DNA from: Pseudomonadota bacterium
GTDB taxonomy: Bacteria; Myxococcota_A; Polyangia; Polyangiales; Polyangiaceae
DNA length: 50,147 nt
Assembly (NCBI GenBank): GCA_023428245.1
Contig: JAEYYX010000093.1
Span: 1 to 50,147 of the forward strand
Reading direction: 5' to 3'
The notes under the pieces are model-generated. The model did not search any database, had not been told where the DNA came from, and saw only the letters and a program-made list of their open reading frames with translations. Shown here piece by piece: positions 15,280-24,935 of this stretch. The stretch's first letter is position 1. Each line of letters starts with the position of its first letter. A program made the translations under genes and the position numbers.

Positions 15280-18200
15280 TTACTCTGCTGCCGCTGGCTT
15301 GAGGGCCACCGGGTCGCTCGAGGCGACGTGTTTCGTCCCTGCCGCTTCGGCGATGGCCGCTTGAAGCTCGCTTTCGCCTCGATCGATCGTCTTCTTCTTA
15401 CGAAGGCGTCCGAGGAAGTCGCCGATGTCATCCGTAAAGCTGTGAATGACGGGGACGGCGAGCAAGGTGAGCAAGAGCGAGAGAGTCTGACCGCCGACCA
15501 CGATGCTTGCGGTGGCCTTGTTGAACCCCGAGCCGATACCGTGGGAGAGCAGGAGCGGGAGCATACCGGCGACGAATGCGATGGTAGTCATCAGAATCGG
15601 ACGGAGACGGTCGCGGTTCGCTTCCATGAGCGAGTCGAAGCGGCTCCTGCCGAGACGGCGCAGGTGGTTCGCGTGGTCGACCTGCAAGATGCTGTTCTTC
15701 TTCACGACGCCGAACAGAACCAAGAGACCGAGCATGGAGAACATGTTGATGCTCTGCCCGAAGATCTTGAGGCTCATGAAGGCGAAGGGCACCGTGAGCG
15801 GAAGCGAGCTCAAGATGATGCCTGGGTAGAGCCAGGACTCGAACTGGGCCGCGAGGATCAGGTACATGAAGATGAACGCCATGCTCATCGCGATCAAGAA
15901 GCCGCGGCCGGTTTCTTCCTGAGACTTGGACTGGCCGGTTGCGGTGAGCGAGTAGGTGTAGGGGAGCTTCGACTCGTCGAAGACCTTCTGCATGATGGTG
16001 CTGACGTCGTTGTCGCCGAAGCCAGGAGCCGCGTTACCGAGCAGGGTGATCTGGCGCTGGCGACCGTAGCGGTTGACCCGCGAGGGACCGATGCCGTCGT
16101 TCCAGGTAACGACCGAGGAGAGCGGTACGCTGCCGAACTTCGTCGAGGGGACCGTGATGAGCGCGAGGGAGTCGGCGCTCGAGCGGAACTGCTCGTCGGC
16201 GCGGATTCGGATCTCGTACTCTTCGCCCTGTTCAGGGAAGGTCGACGCCTTCACACCAGCGACGAGCATTTGCAGCGTCTGAGCGACGTGCTGGACCGTG
16301 ACGCCGAGATCGGCGGCTCGGTCGCGATTGATGCTGACCTGGACTTCGGGGCGGCCAGGGAGGTTCGTCGTGTCGACATCCACGGCTTTCCCGCTCTTCT
16401 TGAGCTCGTCCGTGATCCGGTTCGCCGTCTCGGTGAGTACGTCGAAGTCGGGGCCCGTGAGTACGTACTGGACCCGCTGCATGTTCGAGCCGACCGCAAA
16501 GTCGGGCACCTCCGCGACGCTGATCCGGAGATCGCTCGGAAGCTTCGGGATGACCTCCTTACGTGCCATGTCCATCAGGTCGAACTGGGACAGCTTGCGC
16601 TGATCCGGGTCAGTCAGATCCACGTAGACCTGCGCGTAGTTGCGCGTGAGCTGATCGTCTTCGGCGACCGTGATCAGGGTGTGCGTGACAGAGGGGAGCT
16701 GCTTGAGCAGTGCCGCGGCCCGTTCTGCGATCAGGAGCGACTCTTCGGAGCTCGTGCCCTCCGGAGCGCGGATCGTCATCTGGAACTTCGCTTTGTCATC
16801 GAGGGGCAAGAACGACCCCGGAAGCGACTTCGCGACGGGGACACAAGAGCCCATCACAAGGGCACAAGCGAGCGCCACGACCCAGCGGTTCTTCAAGGAG
16901 AACTGAAGCATCGTCATGTAAAGCCGCTCGATCGGGCGGTAGAACACGTCGACGGCGCGGGTCAAAATCCCGGGTTCGCTGTGGCTCGTCAGCATGCGCG
17001 CCGACATCATCGGCGTAAGCGAGAAGCTCACGATCAAGGAGACGCCGATCGAAAACGCCATCGTGTAGCCGAAGCTCTTCAAGAAGCGCCCGGGGATACC
17101 GCCGATGAACGCGACCGGGATGAACACGGCCATGAGCGACAGGGTCGTCGCTAGAACCGCGAAGCCGATTTCCTTGGTCGCGAGCACCGCTGCCGGGAAC
17201 GGCTTCATGCCCTTCTCTTCGATGAAGCGGATGATGTTCTCGAGCACGACGATGGCGTCGTCGATGACGATACCGACGGCCAGTGCCAGCGCGAGCAGCG
17301 TAATGTTGTTCAGGGTGTAGCCCTGAGCCCACATGAGGCCAAAGGTTCCGATGACCGAGATCGGGATCGAGACGGCCGCGATGATGGTGCTTCGGGCATT
17401 ACCGATGAAAAGGAGCACGACGAGGGCGGCGAGCAGCGCACCCACGATCAAGTGCTCGACAACCGAGTTCACGCTGGTGCGGATAGTCTGCGAGTTGTCG
17501 CGGATGACGCTGAGCTCGGCCCCGGGGGGCAGCGCTTCGCGAAGGCTCGGCAGGCGCTTGTTGATCCTGTCGACGACATCGATGGTGTTCGTTCCGGACT
17601 GCTTGACGACAGTTAGAACGACAACGTCCTGCCCGTCATAGCGCGCGAGGCTTTCGATCGCCTCTTCGCCGTCTTCCACGTCGGCGACGTCCGAGAGGCG
17701 GAGGATGCGTCCTTGATCAGCGCGCACGACGATATCGCGGATGCCCTCGACCGACTGGGCGCGCCCGTCGATGCGGAGCGTCAAGCTCTCGGGGCCGGTC
17801 TCGAGGTTACCGCCCGGCGTCATCAGGTTCTGAGTCTTGAGGGCGTTCATGATGTCGACCGCGGTCACACCGGCGGAGCGCATCAAGACAGGGTTCATCG
17901 AGACATTGATCTGGCGCTTCCGAGCGCCGACCACGCTCACCTTACCGACGCCGTAGACCGTCTCGAGCTGGCGACGAACGACCTTATCCGCGAGCTCGGA
18001 CAGCTCGCGGACGGGGCGCGTGTCGCTGCGGAGACCGAGCATCAAGATCGGCGAGGCGCTCGGATCGACCTTCATGACCACGGGAGGGTCGATGCCCTCA
18101 GGCAGATCCCGTTGGACGAGGCTGATCTTGTCGCGGACCTCCTGAGCGGCGACGTCGGTGTCCTTCTCGAGGTCGAAGCGAATCACCACTTGGGACACGC

Positions 18201-18462
18201 CTTCGCTCGAGACGGATGTGAGCTCGTCGACGCCGGAAACCTGGTTCACGGCGCCTTCGATCTTGTCCGTCACTTCGGATTCGACCTCCTCGGGAGCCGC
18301 GCCTGGGAGTGTAGTCGTCACCACGACGACCGGGATGTCGACGTTCGGGAACTGGTCGACGCCGAGGCTCTTATATCCCACCGTGCCGAGCACGAGGATG
18401 ACCAGCATCAGCACCGAGGCGAGGACGGGCCGCGCCACGCAGATTCTTGCTAACCATTGCAT
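15280..18462 (-). CDS. RND multidrug efflux inner-membrane pump (HAE1/AcrB-MdtB type)
   Basis: 1060 residues, the standard length for a twelve-TM RND pump. TM1 is at the N-terminus (VLMLVILVLGTVGYKSLGVDQFPNVDIP). Two periplasmic porter/docking loops are at ~40-335 and ~560-870. TM4 carries the proton-relay acidic pair in GIVIDDAIVVLENI (~405). The motif FGVVKKNSILQVDHAN (~945) is the TM10-11 region. It uses proton-motive force to export hydrophobic compounds with the adaptor and TolC-like channel encoded just upstream. It is the last gene of the operon; the gap to the adaptor gene is 24 bases. The Lys/Glu-rich tail is cytosolic. Confidence 0.96.
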   Translation of the reverse strand: MQWLARICVARPVLASVLMLVILVLGTVGYKSLGVDQFPNVDIPVVVVTTTLPGAAPEEVESEVTDKIEGAVNQVSGVDELTSVSSEGVSQVVIRFDLEKDTDVAAQEVRDKISLVQRDLPEGIDPPVVMKVDPSASPILMLGLRSDTRPVRELSELADKVVRRQLETVYGVGKVSVVGARKRQINVSMNPVLMRSAGVTAVDIMNALKTQNLMTPGGNLETGPESLTLRIDGRAQSVEGIRDIVVRADQGRILRLSDVADVEDGEEAIESLARYDGQDVVVLTVVKQSGTNTIDVVDRINKRLPSLREALPPGAELSVIRDNSQTIRTSVNSVVEHLIVGALLAALVVLLFIGNARSTIIAAVSIPISVIGTFGLMWAQGYTLNNITLLALALAVGIVIDDAIVVLENIIRFIEEKGMKPFPAAVLATKEIGFAVLATTLSLMAVFIPVAFIGGIPGRFLKSFGYTMAFSIGVSLIVSFSLTPMMSARMLTSHSEPGILTRAVDVFYRPIERLYMTMLQFSLKNRWVVALACALVMGSCVPVAKSLPGSFLPLDDKAKFQMTIRAPEGTSSEESLLIAERAAALLKQLPSVTHTLITVAEDDQLTRNYAQVYVDLTDPDQRKLSQFDLMDMARKEVIPKLPSDLRISVAEVPDFAVGSNMQRVQYVLTGPDFDVLTETANRITDELKKSGKAVDVDTTNLPGRPEVQVSINRDRAADLGVTVQHVAQTLQMLVAGVKASTFPEQGEEYEIRIRADEQFRSSADSLALITVPSTKFGSVPLSSVVTWNDGIGPSRVNRYGRQRQITLLGNAAPGFGDNDVSTIMQKVFDESKLPYTYSLTATGQSKSQEETGRGFLIAMSMAFIFMYLILAAQFESWLYPGIILSSLPLTVPFAFMSLKIFGQSINMFSMLGLLVLFGVVKKNSILQVDHANHLRRLGRSRFDSLMEANRDRLRPILMTTIAFVAGMLPLLLSHGIGSGFNKATASIVVGGQTLSLLLTLLAVPVIHSFTDDIGDFLGRLRKKKTIDRGESELQAAIAEAAGTKHVASSDPVALKPAAAE

Positions 18463-18486
18463 AAAATTATCCCAATCACTCTCGGG

Positions 18487-19554
18487 TTACTGCTGAACGA
18501 GCTGGCCATTCTTCAGGTCAGGACGGTAGGCGCCGACGACCTTCTCGCCGGGGCTGATGCCGCGGCTGATGACGACATGCTCTGGGGTCTGACGCTCGAT
18601 CTGCAGAACGCGCTGCTCGAGCACGCCGTCATGAACAACGAACGCGTTCGGCTTCTTGTTCTGCTCGAAGACCGCGGATGCGGGGAGTGCGGGCTTCGGC
18701 TCGCTGCCGACAAGCAATCGGACGTCGGCGAACATGCCCGGGAGGAGCAAGCCGTCCTTGTTGTCCACGGTGGCGTCGACCAAGACGTCGCGGGTAGCGC
18801 GCACCGCGCCGCCGATGTACGCGATTTGTCCCGAGAAGTCGCGATCCGCATAGGCGATCGTGCGGAAGACCAAGGGCCCCCCCATCTTCACCTTCGGGAA
18901 GATGGCTTCAGGGACACTCAGCTCAAGGTGCAGTTCATCGGTCTCGGCGAGAGAGATGACTCGCGTGGAGGCTTGCACGTATTCGCCGACTTCGACTGCG
19001 CGCTCGGTGACAACGCCGGCGAAGGGTGCGCGGATGATGCCATCACCGACGTTCTTGGCGGCAATGCTCGCGCGAGCCTGGGCCGCGTCGACGCTGAGCG
19101 GGTTCTTGCGGCAGCGGGCCATGACCTGCTGGTATTCGAGATCGGTGACAGCACCTTGCGCCTTGAGCTTCTCGTACCGCTCACATTCGATGCGGTCGAT
19201 TTCCTCTTGGGTGCGGGAGCTCTCGACCTGGACCTTGGCTTCGGCGAGCTGAAGTGCGGCGGCGCGGACGTCGACTCGAGCGACGATATCGCCCTTCTTC
19301 ACGCGGGTGCCGCGCTCGACGAGAGTCTCGAGGATGCGCCCGGAGACGTTCGCGGCCAGGGCGGTCTCACGGGCGCCTTTGAGCGTGCCGGTCAAACGGA
19401 CCTCGGCCGGAGTAGGAACGGTGGTTACCTCGACCGTCTCAACGGCTACCTTCGTGACGGGCGGCGCGACGGGCTCAGCCTTTTGATTGCAGGCGGCGAC
19501 GAGGAGCAGAGAGCCGAGGACAAGAGCCTTGGGGGGCAGAGCAAAGCGTTTCAT
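18487..19554 (-). CDS. RND efflux periplasmic adaptor (membrane fusion protein), lipoprotein
   Basis: Start ATG 19554 gives 355 residues with signal ALVLGSLLLVAAC and lipobox Cys ~19; an ATG at 19644 would add a Pro-rich leader and is rejected. Biotinyl-lipoyl halves surround a helical hairpin: SGRILETLVERGTRVKKGDIVARV (~75-98) and IRAPFAGVVTERAVEVGEYV (~190). The barrel and membrane-proximal domains follow. It bridges the RND pump and outer-membrane channel. It lies 46 bases after the tolC-like gene and 24 before the pump gene. Confidence 0.94.
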   Translation of the reverse strand: MKRFALPPKALVLGSLLLVAACNQKAEPVAPPVTKVAVETVEVTTVPTPAEVRLTGTLKGARETALAANVSGRILETLVERGTRVKKGDIVARVDVRAAALQLAEAKVQVESSRTQEEIDRIECERYEKLKAQGAVTDLEYQQVMARCRKNPLSVDAAQARASIAAKNVGDGIIRAPFAGVVTERAVEVGEYVQASTRVISLAETDELHLELSVPEAIFPKVKMGGPLVFRTIAYADRDFSGQIAYIGGAVRATRDVLVDATVDNKDGLLLPGMFADVRLLVGSEPKPALPASAVFEQNKKPNAFVVHDGVLEQRVLQIERQTPEHVVISRGISPGEKVVGAYRPDLKNGQLVQQ

Positions 19555-19600
19555 TAGAGCACTCTTCTGGAGCAATGGAGGGCGGGGGGAGGCGGACGTT

Positions 19601-21097
19601 TCAGGGGATGGAAGGGGCGGGCGTCTCGGGAGCGGGCGCCGCACCAGGCGCGGACGCGTTTGTCGGGGGCTGATTGGACGTTTCGGTGTTGGTCGCGGGC
19701 GCCGCGAGGGATTCCGTCGTCACGGGCGCTCTCGCTTCGGCCATTTCGCCGTCGAGCTCCTCCTGCGTTCGGAGGGGAGCGCGGCGCATCTGGAGGCGGT
19801 TCGGGTCGAGCTTCTGCCCCGTCGAGGTGACGAGCTGAATGCGGGCGAGGGCTAGGTCTGCATCCGCGCGCACGCGAGCGGCGTCGGCATTCAGCGCGTC
19901 ACGCTGGGCTTGGGTCACGTCGAGCTGTGTTGCGGCGCCGGAGCGATAGCGCTCGAGAGCGAACTCTGAGGCCTTATTGGCGGCTTCAGCCTGGGCGCGG
20001 GCAGCTTTGCTGCGCACGATGCCATTGGTGACGCGTTGGTAGGCCTCGTAGATGGAGTCCTCTGTGCTGCGCTTGGTGCGCTCGCTGCGGACGAGCTGAG
20101 CTTCGGCGGCGGCCTCTTGAGCGCGGCCGTTCGAGTAAGCGGCCCAGTCGAGCTTGATGGCGAGCACGGCCTGAGCGGTGAAGGTCGCGACCTGACCGGT
20201 GAAGCTCGTGGCGTTCGTGAGGCGCTCGGTGACGTTCGCGGAGAGAGTGGGCAGAAGCGCTGCCTTCGCCGCCTTCCGACCGTAGATCGCTGCGGCTTGG
20301 CTCTCCTTCTGGGCGCGGTCGGCGGGCGTCTCGGCGCCGGTCAGCCACTCGCTGAGCTCACCCTGGGGATCGAGCGCGACCTCGGGGTACTCTTCGACGC
20401 GGCTCGGGCGCACGCCGCTCAGCGTCTCGAGCTGACGCGCTGCGAGGTCACGGTTCAAAATCGCGTCGGCGAGATCTTGGCGAAAGCGCTCCACATTCGC
20501 GCGGGCGCGCTCGACGTCAAGGCTCGTTGCAGCGCCGAGCTGGGCCCTGGTGTCGACGAAGCGGAAGTTGTCTTCGGCGCTGGCGACGCTCTTTTCCGCG
20601 GAATCAACCAAGGCCGCAGCACTGACGAGAAGGAAGTAGGTGCGCGCGACGGTCGTCTCGACCTGCAGCTCGGTGGCGAGAGTCGATTCCTTGGTGGCCT
20701 TCTCGATGTGGCCTGCCTGCTTGTGGCGATGGTGCCCGGCGATATCGATCAGGGGCGCGTCGATCGAGAAGTACGCGTCGAGCTGATGTTGGGGGAGGAT
20801 CGTCGCCGTGACGGGCGGCATGCTCCCGGGAACGGTGAACTCAGCGGCGTACTGATTGAATTGATAGATGCCTCGCGCCGAAAAGGACGGCAGCAGGCGG
20901 CCGAGCGCGGTGTTCGTTTCCCACTCCCTCTGAACCTGGAGCAGCGCCTGTTCGCGGAGGTCGAAGTTCTGGGACTGGGCGCCGTCGAGAAATGTCTCGA
21001 GCGGTTCGAGCGCAAGAGCGGGAGACGCGCCGAGCAGCACGCCGAGCAGGGCGGCAATGGTCGAGGTGGGACTCAGAAAATGGCGGCGGATGGTCAT
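19601..21097 (-). CDS. TolC-family outer-membrane efflux channel
   Basis: 498 residues. The Sec signal (TIAALLGVLLGASPALA) is followed by two OEP repeats of long heptad-rich helices with DVERARANVERFRQDLADA (~165) and AQRDALNADAARVRADADLALARI (~410), the paired structural repeats of TolC. The C-terminal ~55 residues are an Ala/Pro/Thr-rich extension beyond the OEP fold. It forms the trimeric exit duct for the RND pump encoded downstream. It starts 41 bases after the tetR stop. Confidence 0.93.
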   Translation of the reverse strand: MTIRRHFLSPTSTIAALLGVLLGASPALALEPLETFLDGAQSQNFDLREQALLQVQREWETNTALGRLLPSFSARGIYQFNQYAAEFTVPGSMPPVTATILPQHQLDAYFSIDAPLIDIAGHHRHKQAGHIEKATKESTLATELQVETTVARTYFLLVSAAALVDSAEKSVASAEDNFRFVDTRAQLGAATSLDVERARANVERFRQDLADAILNRDLAARQLETLSGVRPSRVEEYPEVALDPQGELSEWLTGAETPADRAQKESQAAAIYGRKAAKAALLPTLSANVTERLTNATSFTGQVATFTAQAVLAIKLDWAAYSNGRAQEAAAEAQLVRSERTKRSTEDSIYEAYQRVTNGIVRSKAARAQAEAANKASEFALERYRSGAATQLDVTQAQRDALNADAARVRADADLALARIQLVTSTGQKLDPNRLQMRRAPLRTQEELDGEMAEARAPVTTESLAAPATNTETSNQPPTNASAPGAAPAPETPAPSIP

Positions 21098-21138
21098 GAG
21101 ATCCTTGGAGCAGCGTGAAAATGGGCTGAAAAGTGGGA

Positions 21139-21813
21139 TCAGGTTTGCGGAGCGAACTCAACCGAAGATTCAGAGGTCCTCGGCGCGGCACCCTGGAGAA
21201 TCAAATCGACGAGGCCCCGCACGAACATCCCGCGCGGGAGCATCAGCTCCGCCGCCTCGGGGGCGATGACCTGCACCATGCAGAAGTGATGGAGCGAGCC
21301 GAGAAAGCAGCGAGCTACGACTTCTGGATCAATTTTCCTGAGGCGCTTGTTCTCGACCTGGGCCTCGAAATAGTGGATGACCCGGTACATGAGGCCCCGG
21401 AACGCGGCCTTCTGCGTGGAAGCGGTACAGATCTCCGGGTTCGACCAGGTCATCATCATGAGCGGGAGCGTCATCCGCCCGACCTCGAGGATCTTCTCGG
21501 CGAAATGCTCGAGGCCTTCGCGGATGTCCTCGTTCTCCATCTGCGAGATGGCTTCGCCCAGGATCCGGGCCGTCTCCTCCGGTTCGAGCTTCATGGCCTG
21601 ACGGAAGAGGGCGTCTTTCGTCTTGAAATGATGGAAGATGCTGCCTTCCGAGACGGAGGCGCGTTCGGCCACCTCTGAAGTCGTGGCTCGAAATCCGCGC
21701 TCCAAAAAGACCTCGCGCGCGACCGCCAGGATTCGGTCCACGTCGACGGTCGGAGGCCGGCCGCGTCCGCGCGTGCGCGGCTCTGGGGGATGGTCGTCGT
21801 CCGACGAGTTCAT
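21139..21813 (-). CDS. TetR-family regulator of the efflux operon
   Basis: 224 residues from ATG 21813. The ATG at 21864 would add 17 residues and overlap a TTGACA-like promoter element, so it is less likely. An Arg/Gly-rich AT-hook-like stretch (RTRGRGRPPT) precedes the HTH (TTSEVAERASVSEGSIFHHF, ~44-63). The C-terminal helices form the ligand pocket. It is first in the operon tetR-tolC-adaptor-RND and probably represses its own operon, released by pump substrates (family knowledge). Confidence 0.92.
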   Translation of the reverse strand: MNSSDDDHPPEPRTRGRGRPPTVDVDRILAVAREVFLERGFRATTSEVAERASVSEGSIFHHFKTKDALFRQAMKLEPEETARILGEAISQMENEDIREGLEHFAEKILEVGRMTLPLMMMTWSNPEICTASTQKAAFRGLMYRVIHYFEAQVENKRLRKIDPEVVARCFLGSLHHFCMVQVIAPEAAELMLPRGMFVRGLVDLILQGAAPRTSESSVEFAPQT

Positions 21814-21936
21814 AGGGTCATTTGTTGAGCAGCGACTCGGTAATGTCAAGAAGGAATCAAACACGGGCGGAGCTTTGCGGCAAGGGCGTCAGAAAACTCT
21901 CCGAAGTTCCAGGGCATTCCCGGAAATCGAAAAAAA

Positions 21937-21951
21937 GCGCACATGGTGCGC
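21937..21951. promoter_or_regulatory. palindrome upstream of tetR, candidate operator
   Basis: GCGCAC-ATG-GTGCGC is a perfect 6-bp inverted repeat with a 3-base centre, preceded by an A-run. It lies ~125 bases upstream of the tetR start in the 375-base gap between tetR and the GH3 stop. TetR regulators bind such palindromes, but no promoter elements were tied to it. The rest of the gap shows nothing else. Confidence 0.3.
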
Positions 21952-22188
21952 GATCCCCCCGCGTGGTGAAAAGTACCGGATATCAGGTCCGGTCCGGCCG
22001 CGGCCCGCCCAATTCTCCAAGGAATTCAGACGGGTATCCGAAAGGAAGGAGGGCCGCCGAGAATGTTCGCGGTGCGGTTCGCTTTATTCGAGTCGCGCCG
22101 CGGTTAGTCAATATCGTTGTCTCGCCCGTACAGGCGAAAGAAAGGGACTCTTGCTGGACCGCGGCTGAGGGGGCGAGCCAATGGCGAC

Positions 22189-24795
22189 TCAGTCGAGTCG
22201 TGCCGCGGCCCGCTCGACAGTCACGCTCACTCCAGTATCCCGCGAGGAACGGGCGACAAGCAGTCCATAACGCCCTGCCGGCACCACCCAGCCCCGGTCC
22301 CAGAGCGCGAACGCGCGCGGGGGGAGATGGAAGGTTGCGAGCTTCTCTTCCCCCGGCGAAAGTGAGACCTTCGTGTAGGCCTCGAGCTTCTTGGGGGGAC
22401 GGCCGAGGGCCTTCTGCTGATCAGCGGGCGGTATTACATACAGCTGTGCGACCTCGGCGGCGGTGCGAGAGCCGACGTTCTTAATCGGTACGGTGACGGT
22501 GACCGAACCGTCGTCTGAGCTTGCGACCCGAGCCTCGCCATAGCGGAACTCGCTGTAAGAGAGGCCGAAGCCGAAGGGGAAGCGCGGCTCGCGGCCCGAT
22601 GCGTCGAAGCCGCGGTAGCCAACCATGAGTCCTTCTGTATAGGGCGAGCGGCCGTGGTCGTTCACTTGGTAGTAGGGAGAGCTTGGATGATCTTCGTACT
22701 TGCGAGCGAGTGTCATGGGCAGCTTTGCGCTGGGGCTGACGTCGCCCAGGATCAGGCGAGACAGGGCGCGGCCTCCCTCTTGGCCCGGATAGAAAGCCCA
22801 GAACAAGCCTTCGACGTCATCGACCCAGCCTTCGAGGGACACGCCCGCGCCAGCGGTCATGATGACGAGAACACGATCGTGCTGTTTCGCCACGCGCTGA
22901 ATGGTCTCCTCCTGGGCTTTCGGGAGGAAGAAGCTGCGATCAGAGTCTTCTGACTCGACCAAGTCTCCCTTTCGGGCCCAGTCGGGAGGCCAGAAGCCGG
23001 GGAACGGTTGGCCCATGGAGTTCTCGGCGTTGTTCTGCCCATACCCGACGCACACGATAGCGAGATCTGCCTTGTCGAGGGCTCGCTCGAGCTCTTCTTC
23101 TCCGCCGAGCTTGGGCGCGTCGATCGCGGGCGAGATCCCGACCTGGGCGATCGCTCCGAAGAGGCCCTGGAAGTACTCAACCTTGAGCTCATGTTTCCCT
23201 TGAGTGAGCTCAATGACTTCGGTCTGGCCCCGGGGAGCGTGGACTGTGAAGTCGTCGATCCAGAGTCTTCCGTCGACGTAGACGCGGATGCCGTCGTCGG
23301 ATTGGGTGACGAGGGAATAGCGACCGCTCTTCGGGACCGTGAAGGTTCCGGACCAGCGGATCGAGTAGTCCTTCGCTTCGAGTCCGTCGACCGGGGCTTC
23401 TCCTTCCTGGGGACGGAAGTCGATGCGATCTGTTTGCTTTGTGGCGACGGGCGCACCTTCGAGGTTCCTGCCTGCGAAGAACTCCACCTTGAGCTCGGCT
23501 CCGGGGAGCGGCAGGCCAAGCGCGGAGAGCGGGCCTTTGAGCTGGAGTCCAGGGCTATGCGCGACTTCGACGCCGGGCAGGGCCTGTCTGAGGCCTTCGA
23601 GAACGCTGACCGTGTGCGTTGGGGTGACGTAGGCGCTGCCGGAGCCCGAGTAGACGGCAGGATGCGCCGTCGGACCGATTACGGCGACCTTGCGGAGCGA
23701 GGAGATCGCGAGCGGCAAGATCCCAGCGTTCTTGAGGAGAACGGTACCTTCTTCGGCGGCTCTTTGTGCGACCTTGCGGCTCTCGGGATCGTCTTTCGGC
23801 AGCTCGGCCCGGAGCTGAGGCCGCTCGAGGAATCCGGCGCGAATGATGGTCGAGAGAATCGTGAGCACCTTCTCATCGATGATCTCCTGACTTAGGGCGC
23901 CAGCGTCGAGAAATTCTTGCAGGTGCGCCGGGCTCATGTGCTGTGCGAAGGGCATCTCGAGGTCGATGCCTCCGAGAGCTGCTCCGAGAGGATCGTGGAC
24001 CGAGTGCCAATCGGACATCACGATTCCCCGAAAGCCCCACTCCTTGCGCAGAACTGTCTTGAGCAGCCACGGACTATGGGAAGCGTAGATGCCGTTCAGG
24101 AGGTTGTAAGAGGTCATGACGGCGCCGACCTCTGCCTCTTTGACGATCATCTCGAAGGCGGGGAAGTAGATCTCGCGGAGCGTGCGCTCGTCGATCTCCG
24201 AACTAATGTGGTTCCTGTCCCACTCTTGGTTGTTTGCCGCGAAGTGTTTGACCGTCGCGAGCACGCCCTCTCCTTGGACTCCGCGCACGTAGTGGGCGCC
24301 GATTTTCCCGGCGAGCAGCGGATCTTCCCCGAGGTATTCGAAGTTCCTGCCATTCAACGGTGAGCGCTGGAGGTTGACGCCGGGCGCGAGCAGGATGTGG
24401 ACACCACGGGCGCGGCAGTCGCGTCCGATCGAGGCGCCGACCTCTTGGGCGAGGGTGTCGTCGAAGCTCGCGGCGAGGGCAGTGCTGGAGGGATAAGCGG
24501 TGCTCGGACCCCAGTTCCGACAGCCGAGCGGACCATCCGCTAGTTTGATTTCCGGGATGCCGAGGCGAGGAATGGGGCGAATGAAGAAGTCGCGCTCTCC
24601 GCCGATGTACGCGAGCTTCTCAGCGTGAGTCATTTGAGAGAGGAGCTCCTGAGCGCGGCGGCGCGCCGCGTCGGGCGACGCCGACTTCTTCACCTCTTCT
24701 GAGACAGTCTGGTCCTGGGCCTTGGGAGGTTGTTCAGCGCGACAGGCGAGGACAGCGAAGAGGAGGGGCAGGCCTAGATACCGGAACGAGGACAC
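22189..24795 (-). CDS. GH3 beta-glucosidase lipoprotein with PA14 insert
   Basis: 868 residues. Signal LGLPLLFAVLAC has a lipobox Cys at ~18. The GH3 TIM-barrel (~50-330) contains NGRNFEYLGEDP, KHFAANNQE and the nucleophile motif GIVMSDWHS with Asp262. The alpha/beta sandwich domain follows and is split by a PA14 domain (~440-580; SGTFTVPKSGRYSL, QSDDGIRVYVDG), as in beta-glucosidases that bind long substrates. A C-terminal Fn3-like domain ends at ~850 (GSRTAAEVAQLYV). It probably hydrolyses beta-glucosides or cello-/laminari-oligosaccharides at the cell surface. It is downstream of an expansin frame on the same strand and has a LacI-type palindrome before its start. Confidence 0.95.
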   Translation of the reverse strand: MSSFRYLGLPLLFAVLACRAEQPPKAQDQTVSEEVKKSASPDAARRRAQELLSQMTHAEKLAYIGGERDFFIRPIPRLGIPEIKLADGPLGCRNWGPSTAYPSSTALAASFDDTLAQEVGASIGRDCRARGVHILLAPGVNLQRSPLNGRNFEYLGEDPLLAGKIGAHYVRGVQGEGVLATVKHFAANNQEWDRNHISSEIDERTLREIYFPAFEMIVKEAEVGAVMTSYNLLNGIYASHSPWLLKTVLRKEWGFRGIVMSDWHSVHDPLGAALGGIDLEMPFAQHMSPAHLQEFLDAGALSQEIIDEKVLTILSTIIRAGFLERPQLRAELPKDDPESRKVAQRAAEEGTVLLKNAGILPLAISSLRKVAVIGPTAHPAVYSGSGSAYVTPTHTVSVLEGLRQALPGVEVAHSPGLQLKGPLSALGLPLPGAELKVEFFAGRNLEGAPVATKQTDRIDFRPQEGEAPVDGLEAKDYSIRWSGTFTVPKSGRYSLVTQSDDGIRVYVDGRLWIDDFTVHAPRGQTEVIELTQGKHELKVEYFQGLFGAIAQVGISPAIDAPKLGGEEELERALDKADLAIVCVGYGQNNAENSMGQPFPGFWPPDWARKGDLVESEDSDRSFFLPKAQEETIQRVAKQHDRVLVIMTAGAGVSLEGWVDDVEGLFWAFYPGQEGGRALSRLILGDVSPSAKLPMTLARKYEDHPSSPYYQVNDHGRSPYTEGLMVGYRGFDASGREPRFPFGFGLSYSEFRYGEARVASSDDGSVTVTVPIKNVGSRTAAEVAQLYVIPPADQQKALGRPPKKLEAYTKVSLSPGEEKLATFHLPPRAFALWDRGWVVPAGRYGLLVARSSRDTGVSVTVERAAARLD

Positions 24796-24823
24796 GACCC
24801 CTCATAGCAGAAATTGTGCCTAC

Positions 24824-24837
24824 AGAAAGCGCTTCCA
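24824..24837 (-). promoter_or_regulatory. LacI-type operator-like palindrome before GH3 gene
   Basis: GAAAGCGCTTCC (24825-24836) has five of six symmetric positions around a GC/GC centre, the hallmark of LacI/GalR-family operators. It lies 30-40 bases before the GH3 start. Glycoside hydrolase genes are often repressed by such regulators until sugar is present. No LacI gene is in the window. Confidence 0.4.
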
Positions 24838-24920
24838 CGCGGAAAATCGGCTCAGCGATCGCATGTCCAACGGCAGGCCCTTTTCCGTCTCTCAGTTTCT
24901 GCCGACAGGCTATCTCTTGA

Positions 24921-24935
24921 TGAAGGAATCCTTCA
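24921..24935. promoter_or_regulatory. perfect 15-base palindrome at the expansin stop
   Basis: TGAAGGA-A-TCCTTCA overlaps the stop codon of the expansin frame (24933-24935) and lies ~126 bases before the GH3 start on the same strand. There is no T-run, so it is more likely a protein-binding site than a terminator. Confidence 0.3.

Noticed and set aside
15100..17154. 684-codon plus-strand open frame
   Set aside because: It is antisense to the RND pump; composition (Arg/Glu/Asp/His-rich, no motifs) is that expected of a shadow of a GC-rich gene.
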